Notes: generated by a model from the sequence alone, not told the origin. Shown: positions 14,963 to 23,356, numbered from the stretch's first letter. The stretch: DNA of 64,000 bases from Thiotrichales bacterium (GCA_947476405.1 CANJQG010000003.1:1-64000), one strand, 5' to 3'. Numbers and translations are program-made.

Positions 14963-15024
14963 AATGCGCACAAAAAAATCAATGCCTGATTTTCGGCGGC
15001 AAAATGGTTTAAATTCACTATAAT
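14963..15024 (+). promoter_or_regulatory. ada promoter region with possible Ada box
   Basis: TATAAT at 15019-15024 is a consensus -10 box, 31 bases before the ada ATG at 15056. AATGCGCA at 14963-14970 resembles the AAAGCGCA element bound by methylated Ada in E. coli, though it lies somewhat far upstream. No good -35 box is visible, which fits an activator-dependent promoter. Confidence 0.4.
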
Positions 15025-15055
15025 GATCTTACCAAACTTCAGCGAGAATAAAATC

Positions 15056-16137
15056 ATGATCAGCGATTTAGAAAAGGCTGTCTTTTACAAAGCACTCTTA
15101 GCCAAAGACAGTGAGTATGACGGCGTGTTCTTTGTAGGGGTTAAAACCACGGGCGTATTCTGCCACCCCACTTGCCCTGCCCGCAAACCCAAATTGAGTA
15201 ATTGCGAGTTTTTTCGCACGGCTGAAGAAGCACTTCTGGCTTCATTCCGCCCCTGTAAACGTTGCCGCCCTTTATCTCATCCAGGGCGCGTCTCACCACT
15301 GATTGAAAAGCTGGTAGCCGCAGTAGAAGCTGAGCCCCAAAAACGCTGGAAGGAACAAGACTTTATCAATCTTGGCATTGATCTCTCTACCGCCAGACGA
15401 CAATTCAAAAAGCGCTTCGGCATGACTTTGATTGAATATGCCAGAGCCCGCCGCATGGGCCTCGCCATGAAGCATATTCGCACTGGAAAGTCAGTGATCG
15501 AGTCTCAACTTGAAGCAGGATATGAGTCTGATAGCGGCTTTCGTGATGCTTTCTCACGAATTATGGGGACAGTCCCGAGCAAAATAAAACATCAACTTGT
15601 TCTGAAAGCAACCTGGCTTGATAGGCCATTAGGCCCCATGATTGCCATTGGCAGTGAGACTGAATTATATCTGCTTGAATTTGTTGATCGCCGAGGCCTG
15701 GAACGCGAAGTAGAACGCTTACGCAAAAGAACCAAAGCCGCTATTCTGCCAGGTGAAATCGCACCCATTCAATCAATCCGCCAGGAGCTTCAAGCTTATT
15801 TTGAAGGCAAGCTGACTCAATTCAAAACCCCACTGCATCTACTGTGGGCTCCCCTTTTCAACAACAAGTCTGGCTCGCCCTACAAACCATCCCTCACGGT
15901 CAAACCTGCTCTTATCAGGAATTAGCCGTACAAATCGGCAGGCCTTCCAGTTGCCGCGCCGTGGCGAATGCGAATGGTGCCAATCAAATTGCCATTGTGA
16001 TTCCTTGTCACCGGGTCATCAATACAGGAGGTGCATTGGGTGGATATGGCGGTGGAGTCTCTCGCAAGCAATGGCTACTCAGTCACGAAAAAAATGAGTA
16101 TAATCTCTCAATCGAATACACAAATGATCTGCCATGA
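15056..16137 (+). pseudogene. ada: Ada methyltransferase/activator, split by a frameshift
   Basis: Ada repairs methyl phosphotriesters and O6-methylguanine and, once methylated, activates alkylation-response genes. The start is the ATG at 15056, downstream of the TATAAT. The first frame encodes the metal-binding domain (Cys in FCHPTCPARK, SNC and CKRC), an AraC-type helix-turn-helix, and the start of the methyltransferase domain; it runs out of frame near 15842-15846 (after KTPLHL) and stops at 15925. The remainder (SPFQQQVWLAL through the catalytic IPCHRVI) is in another frame, to 16137. A net single-base loss is the likely cause. Either the gene is broken, there is a base error, or the halves are made separately. 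Confidence 0.88.
15844..16137 (+). CDS. O6-methylguanine methyltransferase domain (Ada C-terminal part)
   Basis: This frame carries the full methyl-acceptor domain: FQQQVWLALQTIPHGQTCSY, then GRPSSCRAVANANGANQ and the active-site IPCHRVI. It can begin at a GTG at 15844, but no Shine-Dalgarno sequence is visible, so independent translation would be inefficient. The stop overlaps the start of the next gene (ATGA, 16134-16137), showing that the operon arrangement is old. It is the second half of the frameshifted ada. Confidence 0.6.
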   Translation: MGSPFQQQVWLALQTIPHGQTCSYQELAVQIGRPSSCRAVANANGANQIAIVIPCHRVINTGGALGGYGGGVSRKQWLLSHEKNEYNLSIEYTNDLP

Positions 16138-16799
16138 AAAAAATCTTCTGGGACAACCCCTATCAAACTCAACTTAATACCAAAGTCACCTCTGTTGATG
16201 GTAATAGGATTCTGCTGGATAAAACCATCGCCTTTTCGTTTTGTGGTGGGCAGGAAAGTGATGCTGGTCTAATTGGCGGCTTTCCTATATTGGGTTCAGA
16301 GATTGTCGATCATTTTATTTACTACACCCTCCCTGCTGACCACACTCTAAAAACAGGCGATCCCGTCTACATGGAAATTGACTGGAATCGTCGCTACAAA
16401 TTGATGCGCCTCCATTTTGCTGCAGAGCTGATTTTAGAAATCGTCACTCACAAGCTAAATTTGGAAAAAATCGGTGCCCATATCTCAGAGGAAAAATCGC
16501 GCATTGATTTCTTTTACAACCAAAATATTTCAAGTGATTTTCCAGAAATCCTCGCCGAATACAACCAGATTATCGCGCGAGACCTCCCCATCAAAAAAGG
16601 CTATACTGATGAGGAAACACAACGCCGCTATTGGGAAATAGAAGGCTTCTCCAAAGTCTCCTGCGGGGGCACACATGTGAAATCCACCGCTGAAGTCAGC
16701 CTCGTCAATCTGAAACGCGTCAATATCGGCGGTGGCAAAGAACGCATCGAAATTAAACTACAGGAGCCAGACCGTGCAAACCCTCCTCAAAATCCCTGA
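16134..16799 (+). CDS. AlaX-like alanyl-tRNA editing protein
   Basis: A free-standing editing-domain protein of 221 residues that would hydrolyse mischarged tRNA-Ala or related tRNAs. The second-site motif SCGGTHVKST is intact. The first metal motif, normally HxxxH, reads RLHFAAEL, with Glu where the second His is expected, so metal binding or activity may differ. The GGGKERIEI motif near the end fits the family. Its start overlaps the ada stop by four bases, so it is translated with the ada operon. A link between alkylation repair and tRNA editing is not established. Confidence 0.82.
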   Translation: MKKIFWDNPYQTQLNTKVTSVDGNRILLDKTIAFSFCGGQESDAGLIGGFPILGSEIVDHFIYYTLPADHTLKTGDPVYMEIDWNRRYKLMRLHFAAELILEIVTHKLNLEKIGAHISEEKSRIDFFYNQNISSDFPEILAEYNQIIARDLPIKKGYTDEETQRRYWEIEGFSKVSCGGTHVKSTAEVSLVNLKRVNIGGGKERIEIKLQEPDRANPPQNP

Positions 16800-17163
16800 C
16801 ACATATCAGCACACATCGCCAGCAGGCGCAGAAGTACGCCTTTTGATGAACAATCATTTAGGCGGCATCGCTCATTGCACACTGAAAGCAGGCAAAATTA
16901 CCCGCGCAGTTCAGCATAAAACCGTCAGCGAGCTTTGGCATGTCTTATCAGGCAAAGGCGCGATTTGGCGCAGTATTGATGGGCATGAAGAAATCACCCC
17001 TTTAGAAACAGGCGTCACCATTGATATTCCAGTCGGTGCGCAGTTTCAATATCGCAGTGAAGCGGCAGCTGATTTAGTTTTTTTATGCGTGACAATGCCG
17101 CCTTGGTCAGGTGCAGACGAAGCAAAAATTATTGATCAGGGTACAAAATGGAACCCAACTTGA
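16774..17163 (+). CDS. cupin-domain protein
   Basis: A single-domain cupin of about 129 residues. The GTG at 16774 is favoured by CAGGAG seven bases upstream; it overlaps the end of the AlaX-like gene. The beta-barrel motifs are visible as TVSELWHVLSGKGAIW and VTIDIPVGAQFQYRSEAAADLVFLC. The residue usually a metal-binding His in motif 1 falls in HKTVSELWH, so a metal site is possible. Small cupins act as isomerases, dioxygenases or sugar-binding proteins; the substrate is unknown. It is the third gene of the ada operon and abuts the pentapeptide gene. Confidence 0.82.
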   Translation: MQTLLKIPDTYQHTSPAGAEVRLLMNNHLGGIAHCTLKAGKITRAVQHKTVSELWHVLSGKGAIWRSIDGHEEITPLETGVTIDIPVGAQFQYRSEAAADLVFLCVTMPPWSGADEAKIIDQGTKWNPT

Positions 17164-17918
17164 TGGAACATATCAATCAAAACCACCCCTTGACCATTGT
17201 CTCTCAGCAAAAAATAAGCAACCATCATTTTCAGGGAGTGAACTTTACTGATCTCATAAAAGAAGGCATCGTTTTTGAAGGCTGCATTTTTGAAAACGTA
17301 AACTTCGCATCAAGCCAATTCAGAGAGCTAGAGGCCTACAACTGTCAATTTCTGGGCTGTCGTTTTACTCATGCCCAATTCAATGAGGCATTGTTTGATA
17401 GCTGCATTTTTTACGATGGTAAAAAAGATCAAGGCACTGACTTTTCCTACGCTCAACTGAAATTCAGCAAATTCTTGAACTGTGATTTAAGTTAGGCTAA
17501 ATTCAAACACGCCAACCTCTGTGGCATCCAAATCAAAAACTGCAAAGTGCTTGCTGCTGATTTTGAATATGCTCAATTTGCAAATCAAGTCAGCGCCAAA
17601 GTGAGTATCGCCCAGGCTGAAATCACAGAGTCTGTTCTACGTTTTAGCCGTTTTGTACGGGTTAATCTGGCTGGCTGTGATCTTTCCAGCAATGATTTCA
17701 GTGAAGCTGATTTTGCTCACTCCAATTTGTCTGAGGCTAATTTAACACATTGCTTGCTCGATAATGCCAGCTTTACCCATGGCTCTCTCGAGAGTGCCGA
17801 GCTTCAGGAATCGAGCATTATTAATCTCGATCTCGCAGGCTGTACGCTTAAGAATCTCAAGCTTTCTCCTGATCAGTGTATTGAATTTTTACGGCTGTTT
17901 GAGATTGAGGTGGTTTGA
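17148..17918 (+). pseudogene. Qnr-like pentapeptide-repeat protein with in-frame amber codon
   Basis: Pentapeptide-repeat proteins of the Qnr/McbG/MfpA group are right-handed beta-helices that mimic DNA and protect topoisomerases. The frame from 17148 (or the TGATG-coupled ATG at 17163) is a continuous series of A(D/N)LXX-type repeats with one TAG at 17493-17495. Both sides resemble Qnr: FYDGKKDQGTDFSYAQLK and CDLS before it, then AKFKHANLCGIQIKNC after it, matching the Qnr segment where CDLS is followed by MADF. The rest, to 17918, ends in LRLFEIEVV, like the Qnr dimerisation tail. The total would be about 256 residues, longer than Qnr by a few N-terminal coils. A single stop suggests recent inactivation or readthrough. 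Confidence 0.85.
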
Positions 17919-17941
17919 TGCCAAATCACTTTCATAAAGGC

Positions 17942-19606
17942 TCAGCGTCTAAAAACTACATGCAAAATTTTCTCGAATATACTCACAATCAGCCAAGTAT
18001 AATTCACAGTGCCCTTCATCCACTGTATAGTGGTTTTGCCTTCCATGAGGCGATCCAAACTTTCTTGGATCAGATGCTCCGTGACGGAATCTAAGGCACT
18101 GGTCGCTTCATCCAAAATCAAAATAGGTGCGTTTTTAAGCATGGCGCGGGCAATGGCAATGCGCTGACGTTGACCACCTGAAAGCTTAACGCCTCGCTCA
18201 CCCACCAGGGCTTGATAGCCCTCTGGCAAGGTCATGATAAATTCATCGGCATGTGCGGCTTGGGCGGCTAAAATCACCTCTGCTTCCGTGGCCTCAGGCT
18301 TGGCATAGCGGATATTTTCCAAAATACTGCGATGAAATAGCGTCGGGTCTTGGGGAATAAAGCTCACCGATTGGCGCAAGCTATTCTGATCCACTTGGGC
18401 GATATCCTGCCCATCAATCAAAATTCGGCCACTTTGTAAATCAAAGAGTCGTAATATCAAATGCGCAAATGTGGTTTTTCCTGAACCGGAATAGCCAACC
18501 AAGCCCACCTTTTCACCCGCTTGAATTTGAACGTTTAATCGATTGAATAAAGGCGTATTTTCTCGATATTGAAAGGTCGCATTTTCAAACACAATCTCAC
18601 CTTGCTTCACCTGCATCAATGCGGCTTGATTCACATCCAGCAAATTAGGCGTATCTGTGGTTAAACGTAAACCCTGTGTGACCTTCCCAATCTGCTCCGA
18701 AAACTCATTAAAGCGCTGCCCAATCTGCCACAAATTATCCACAATATAGATATTAATCGTCAGTGAAAAAGAAAAGTCACCAATCGTAATCAGCCCGCGC
18801 CCACGCAGATAAATCAAAGCACCCAGTGTCACACTTTGCATGATTGCAAAAGAGACGCTTTGAAACGAAAACAGCTTAATCAGCAGCCATTCAAAAGCCC
18901 GTTCACTCTTCACAATATTCTGGGTTTTATCGTGAATGAGCTGACTCTCTAGCTTTTGATTGGTAAACAAGCGCACCACATTCATATTGCCCAGAATATC
19001 AACAATCGTACCGGTCATTTGGCTCCGAAATTCTGAAGTCTGATCAGACAAGACATGGGCTTTTTTAGCCAGCATCCAGGAGCCAGACAAAAACAAGACT
19101 ACCCATACAAAAAAGATCGTCGCAATCAACGGATTAATAAAAATCAAAGCCGTACTCGCAGCTACCAACATCATGGCATTCCCTACAAACGAATCCACCA
19201 TAATCGTCACAATTTGGGCCACACCGAGGGCCACATCATTGACTTTATTGGCCAGGGTCCCGGCAAATTGGTTTTGATAAAATTGATAGGATTGTGTCAG
19301 CAAACGGTTGGTCAATTCACGGGTGATATTGGCTTTGAGCTTAGGGATTAAATCCCGCATGATAAAATTCCATACTCTAAAAATCAGCATCACGCCCATC
19401 GATGCCGCCACATACCAAATCGCCAAAGGCACCAGGATATGCGCTGCATCTGCAGCAGGTGCGGCACTCATTCGATCCAGCATTAGCTTAATTAAATACG
19501 GCCGAAAGCATAGATCCAGCGACCAAATTAAGCAGATCAGCAACAAGCCGACAATATGCCAGCGAAACGGCTTGAGATGATGTAAAATAAACTGCGAGGA
19601 TTTCAT
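17942..19606 (-). CDS. ABC exporter (MsbA-like) with truncated, foreign C-terminus
   Basis: A fused membrane-ATPase exporter of 554 residues. An N-terminal six-helix domain (about residues 15-300) is followed by a nucleotide-binding domain with Walker A GYSGSGKTTF, signature LSGGQRQRIAIARA and Walker B ILILDEATSALD. After EGKTTI the normal H-loop (V-I-A-H-R-L) and the last 40 or so residues are absent; the frame instead runs into a tail ending VVFRR. Loss of the H-loop histidine should cripple ATP hydrolysis, so this is probably a damaged gene whose 3' end was replaced. It converges on the Qnr-like gene; the substrate is unknown. Confidence 0.8.
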   Translation of the reverse strand: MKSSQFILHHLKPFRWHIVGLLLICLIWSLDLCFRPYLIKLMLDRMSAAPAADAAHILVPLAIWYVAASMGVMLIFRVWNFIMRDLIPKLKANITRELTNRLLTQSYQFYQNQFAGTLANKVNDVALGVAQIVTIMVDSFVGNAMMLVAASTALIFINPLIATIFFVWVVLFLSGSWMLAKKAHVLSDQTSEFRSQMTGTIVDILGNMNVVRLFTNQKLESQLIHDKTQNIVKSERAFEWLLIKLFSFQSVSFAIMQSVTLGALIYLRGRGLITIGDFSFSLTINIYIVDNLWQIGQRFNEFSEQIGKVTQGLRLTTDTPNLLDVNQAALMQVKQGEIVFENATFQYRENTPLFNRLNVQIQAGEKVGLVGYSGSGKTTFAHLILRLFDLQSGRILIDGQDIAQVDQNSLRQSVSFIPQDPTLFHRSILENIRYAKPEATEAEVILAAQAAHADEFIMTLPEGYQALVGERGVKLSGGQRQRIAIARAMLKNAPILILDEATSALDSVTEHLIQESLDRLMEGKTTIQWMKGTVNYTWLIVSIFEKILHVVFRR

Positions 19607-19695
19607 AAAAAGTATTATATCATAATTTTATGCAGGAATACATCTCGCTTAAGGTCCAGATTCTATCACCTCAGGATGTTACATTCAATTGATTC

Positions 19696-20061
19696 TTAAA
19701 AATGCACCGCCATCGTCTCCAGCTCCACCACAGAAACAGGTGGCTGCCCCTCTGCTAATTGATGACCTTTCGCTGATACATAGCCATTCGCCCTCAAATG
19801 TTTTAAAAAGGCCACCCGATCTCTGGGATTGGTAAACTCCCCTGCAAATACACGCATGCCCGCTTTGCAGAAGGGTGTCAAGCTGGGATGACGGCCTGGC
19901 TCTGGCTTAAACCAATGGCCTTGACCCCCACCCCTTAAGTCATGTCCATCCTCAATAAAATCCGCCGTCAATTGCTCAATATCCGTATCATCTGGGTCTG
20001 TGGCATAACCGGCCTCTTCAACAGGCACAACAGGGCGTGCAGCAGCTTCTTGCACGGCCAA
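19696..20061 (-). CDS. hypothetical protein, probably 5'-truncated
   Basis: A 121-residue frame with no good start: only TTG or GTG codons and no Shine-Dalgarno, and the frame is closed upstream by a stop near 20088. The C-terminal half (MRVFAGEFTNPRDRVAFLKHLRANGY, then VSVVELETMAVHF) looks like a real folded domain, but I do not recognise it. The N-terminus (EAAARPVVPVEEA) looks like a linker. It lies just downstream of tRNA-Glu beside putative integrase arm sites, so it may be the left-over end of an island gene joined to the old integrase promoter. Confidence 0.45.
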   Translation of the reverse strand: MAVQEAAARPVVPVEEAGYATDPDDTDIEQLTADFIEDGHDLRGGGQGHWFKPEPGRHPSLTPFCKAGMRVFAGEFTNPRDRVAFLKHLRANGYVSAKGHQLAEGQPPVSVVELETMAVHF

Positions 20062-20126
20062 CTCCAGCGTTGCTGCATGCGCTATAATCTACCACCAATT
20101 ATACCACTACGCAACTTGGATTCTGC

Positions 20127-20151
20127 TGAACTTAGGCGAACGACTGCGAAC
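20127..20151 (-). promoter_or_regulatory. putative integrase arm-type site (Glu copy)
   Basis: On the minus strand GTTCGCA and GTTCA are 13 bases apart, with CGCC inside, as at 12100-12124. Additional GTTCA copies follow toward the tRNA (revcomp TGAAC near 20178, 20191, 20201 and 20212). No integrase remains next to it. Confidence 0.4.
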
Positions 20152-20222
20152 CCAAACTTGGCTTGAACGCTTTATTTTATAAGGCTTTGTGAACTTCTTT
20201 GAACTTACCTGAACGGTATGAA

Positions 20223-20298
20223 TGGTGTCCCTAAGGGGATTCGAACCCCTGTCGCCGCCGTGAAAGGGCAGTGTCCTAGGCCTCTAGACGATAGGGAC
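20223..20298 (-). tRNA. tRNA-Glu (anticodon TTC)
   Basis: The reverse complement folds as a 76-base tRNA: acceptor GTCCCTA pairing with TAGGGAC, D-arm with TCGTCTAGAGGCC, anticodon stem-loop GCCCTTTCACGGC with TTC, T-loop GGTTCGAATCC, discriminator A and an encoded CCA at 20225-20223. It closely resembles the E. coli tRNA-Glu. It follows tRNA-Ala by 14 bases and is probably co-transcribed. Its 3' end borders sequences that resemble an island attachment region. Confidence 0.96.
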
Positions 20299-20312
20299 AA
20301 ACAGTATCTTCT

Positions 20313-20388
<76 letters not shown>

Positions 20389-20553
20389 GAAGAAGGTGCC
20401 TATATTAAACATCTTTGCGCACCAAGTCAAGCACTTTGCGCCCCTTTAAGCAAAAATATTTATTTGCATTTTGTAACACTATTTAAAGCCTCTTAAAAAT
20501 CAGGCATAATCAAAACCTAATCACTTAAGCAATCATTCTGCAAGGCGGCTTCG

Positions 20554-21507
20554 ATGCACCAGATCCCTTCAATCGCTCACAGCACACTATGGATCAGTTT
20601 TAGCTTTTTAGTGATCGCGATGTTTGTCGTGGATTTATTCTGTTTCGGCGGCAATAAGGCTCATGCGCCATCGATTAAAAAAGCGCTGGCCTTCAGTCTA
20701 TTTTGGATTCTCCTGGCACTTTTATTTAATTTAGGACTTTGGATCTACCTTAATCAAATTCAAGGAAGCGCGGTTGCAGATATAAGCGCACTCAATTTTT
20801 TGACCGGTTACTTAGTTGAAAAATCGCTTTCCATCGACAATCTATTTATCTTTTTGATGATTTTTACTTCTTTTAAAATTCCAGCTAATCTACAAAAACG
20901 TGTTTTCACTTATGGCATTCTGGGTGCTATTATTTTACGTGGCATCATGATTGCACTGGGCGCAACCCTGGTCAGTGAATTTGCCTGGATCCTTTATATC
21001 TTCGGGGCTTTTTTGTTTTTGACAGGAATCAAAATGGCCTTTAGCAAAACGGCACATCACGAAATTAAAGAGGGCCTTTTTATTCGCCTCTGCAAAAAAT
21101 ATATGCGCATCACGGATGGATTGCGCGGCCAACTTTTTTTCATTATCGAACGAGGACTTCTTTATGCCACACCACTGTTTTTGGTACTGCTGCTGATTGA
21201 GTTTTCTGATCTTGCCTTTGCAACAGATAGCATTCCCGCGATTTTTGCCATCACCCAGGACCCTTTTATTATTTTCAGCTCTAATATTTTTGCGATTCTG
21301 GGGTTGCGAGCCCTGTATTTTGTCCTAGCGGGCATGCTGTCACGATTTGCATATCTCCATTATGGCCTCGCGCTCATTTTGACCTTAATTGGCGTAAAAT
21401 TACTGATTGCACCGTTTTATCATATTTCTTCTGTGGTCACTTTGCTCAGCGTATTTGTAATTTTGCTCGGCAGTGTTATGCTAAGCCTATTCTTTCCTAA
21501 AAAATAA
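20554..21507 (+). CDS. TerC family integral membrane protein
   Basis: A 317-residue polytopic inner-membrane protein of the TerC/Alx family with about nine hydrophobic segments. The family's acidic membrane motifs are visible: FVVDLFCFGG near the N-terminus, TGYLVEKSLSIDNLFIFLMIF and LLLIEFSDLAFATDSIPAIFA. Members are linked to manganese export, pH response and tellurite resistance; metal transport is the best guess here. I see no yybP-ykoY riboswitch-like leader in the 165 bases before it. It is followed after nine bases by ribD. Confidence 0.93.
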   Translation: MHQIPSIAHSTLWISFSFLVIAMFVVDLFCFGGNKAHAPSIKKALAFSLFWILLALLFNLGLWIYLNQIQGSAVADISALNFLTGYLVEKSLSIDNLFIFLMIFTSFKIPANLQKRVFTYGILGAIILRGIMIALGATLVSEFAWILYIFGAFLFLTGIKMAFSKTAHHEIKEGLFIRLCKKYMRITDGLRGQLFFIIERGLLYATPLFLVLLLIEFSDLAFATDSIPAIFAITQDPFIIFSSNIFAILGLRALYFVLAGMLSRFAYLHYGLALILTLIGVKLLIAPFYHISSVVTLLSVFVILLGSVMLSLFFPKK

Positions 21508-21516
21508 TGCCCCCTT

Positions 21517-22584
21517 ATGCACACTTTTTTCATGAAAAAATCATTGGAACTTGCTTATTTAGGTCGTTACGGCACTCACCCTAATCCAATGGTAGGCTGC
21601 GTCATTGTTAAAAATAATCATATGATTGGCCACGGTTATCATCAAAAAAGAGGTGAAGCCCATGCTGAAATTCATGCCCTCAAATCAGCCGGCCCTCACG
21701 CAGAAGGTTCAATTGCTTATGTCACCCTAGAACCTTGCTGCCATTTTGGATTAACCCCGCCCTGTACCGCAGCCCTGATTTCTGCGGGAATCGCAGAAGT
21801 CTTTGTTGCAAGCCTTGACCCCAATCCATTTATGCAAGGAAAAGGCGTTGCAGCGCTGCGTGCAGCAGGCATCAGAGTTCATATTGGCTTATGCGAAGAA
21901 GAAGCGCGTCATCTCAATCGCGCATTTTTTCATTATATCACCCATAAAACACCCTATCTTATTGGAAAATGGGCTTGCTCCCTTGATGGACAGATGAGCA
22001 CGCATCCACATGATACGCGCACTCTATCCAACCCTGAAAGCTTGATGGATCTACATGACCTGCGCCACCAAACGCCTGCTATTTTGATTGGAGCCCGAAC
22101 CGCTGAAATCGATAATCCATCGCTGACTGTACGGCATTACGGCGAAAAAGTTCGCCATCCACAACGTATCGTCTTGAACAGCAAAGCTAATCTTTCTCCT
22201 GATTTAAAATTATTTAATGGAACACTACCCAATCAAACTTGGCTATTTTGCAGCGAAGCCGTCCATGCCAGCACCTCAGCCCGCTTTTCAGCTGAAACAA
22301 CTCAAATCTTTACCTGCCCAAGCTTCGATCATCATTTAGATTTACGGACCGTCTTACACATTTTGGGTCAAAAAGAAATATCGAGTGTTTTAGTAGAAGG
22401 CGGGCGCACATTGCTTCATTCTTTTTTCCAACAACAGCTGATCCAAGAAGTCGTCAGCTATCATACGCCCTGGATCATTGCAGGCATTGAGCAGAAGCAA
22501 GCCGTGACACAACTATCTTGCACAGAACTTGGAAATAATTATAAAATACAGGGCCTGATTAAAGCAAAAACTGCAAGGCAATAA
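21517..22584 (+). CDS. ribD: riboflavin biosynthesis deaminase/reductase RibD
   Basis: A bifunctional enzyme of riboflavin synthesis that deaminates the pyrimidine intermediate and reduces its ribose. The N-terminal deaminase has the zinc motif HAEIHAL and PCCHFGLTPPC; the C-terminal reductase starts around residue 145 (GKWACSLDGQMSTHPHDTR) and carries the VEGGRTLLHSFF motif. At 355 residues it is near the family norm. It is unlinked to other rib genes and there is no FMN riboswitch, since it sits nine bases after terC. Its end overlaps the convergent TSUP gene by about 25 bases. Confidence 0.95.
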   Translation: MHTFFMKKSLELAYLGRYGTHPNPMVGCVIVKNNHMIGHGYHQKRGEAHAEIHALKSAGPHAEGSIAYVTLEPCCHFGLTPPCTAALISAGIAEVFVASLDPNPFMQGKGVAALRAAGIRVHIGLCEEEARHLNRAFFHYITHKTPYLIGKWACSLDGQMSTHPHDTRTLSNPESLMDLHDLRHQTPAILIGARTAEIDNPSLTVRHYGEKVRHPQRIVLNSKANLSPDLKLFNGTLPNQTWLFCSEAVHASTSARFSAETTQIFTCPSFDHHLDLRTVLHILGQKEISSVLVEGGRTLLHSFFQQQLIQEVVSYHTPWIIAGIEQKQAVTQLSCTELGNNYKIQGLIKAKTARQ

Positions 22585-23356
22585 TAAAAAGAATAATAGC
22601 ATAAGCTTTTTTCAAAAGTGCACTCTTAAATCGCGCACCCAAAGCAGTGCCAATCGGAGCAAAAAAAAGTCCCCCAATCATTGCAAATAAAATTGCGGGC
22701 CAATATAAATAGCCAGTACTATACGGTACAGATAGATGATCATGCAGGCCAACAATCAAAAAATTAAGCGCCCCAACCAAGGCAACAGGAATAATGAGCG
22801 TCGCTGAAGTCCCCGCCGCTCGATGCATTGTCACACCAAAAGCAGTTAAGACAGGAATAATCAAAACGCCTCCGCCCACTCCTAACAAACCCGAACAGAC
22901 ACCAATTAAAATCGCAATCAAAAGAAGAATGATGTGATGGGGAAGCCGCACTTTACATTCCTCTACCGGAGGTTGATCTTTTCCAAAAAATAAGCGCAAC
23001 GAAATAATCAGCAATAAAATTCCAAATAGAATCTCCAAAAGCGACGTTTTAAAAATCGCAGCCAGACTTGAACCCAATAACACCCCAATCACCATCCCAG
23101 GCAATATTTTTTTAACCGCAGCAAAATCGACATTGCCGCGCTGATAATGGGAATAACTCGAAATCATGGACGTCACGGCCATAATCGCCAAAGACCCTGC
23201 AATTGCAAAATGCATCGTCAAATCCAAAGGGATCCCTACCCTAGAAAAAATCCACACAAACGCAGGAACGATCAAAATCCCACCGCCTACGCCCAGCAAT
23301 CCAGATAATAACCCTGTCAGTGCGCCTACAATTAAATACAATGGAATCATCATCAT
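22559..23356 (-). CDS. TSUP-family sulfite/anion permease
   Basis: A 265-residue membrane protein of the TauE/SafE (TSUP) family with about eight hydrophobic segments in two repeats, each starting with the family glycine-rich motif (GLLSGLLGVGGGILIVP and GVCSGLLGVGGGVLIIP). Members move sulfite, sulfoacetate or other small organic anions; the specificity is unknown. Its start overlaps the dsbB stop by four bases, so the two are co-translated, which hints at sulfur or thiol-related chemistry. Confidence 0.92.
   Translation of the reverse strand: MMMIPLYLIVGALTGLLSGLLGVGGGILIVPAFVWIFSRVGIPLDLTMHFAIAGSLAIMAVTSMISSYSHYQRGNVDFAAVKKILPGMVIGVLLGSSLAAIFKTSLLEILFGILLLIISLRLFFGKDQPPVEECKVRLPHHIILLLIAILIGVCSGLLGVGGGVLIIPVLTAFGVTMHRAAGTSATLIIPVALVGALNFLIVGLHDHLSVPYSTGYLYWPAILFAMIGGLFFAPIGTALGARFKSALLKKAYAIILFIIALQFLL

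Noticed and set aside
20389..20553. Manganese (yybP-ykoY) riboswitch before terC
   Set aside because: The conserved loop sequences were not found in the 165-base leader.
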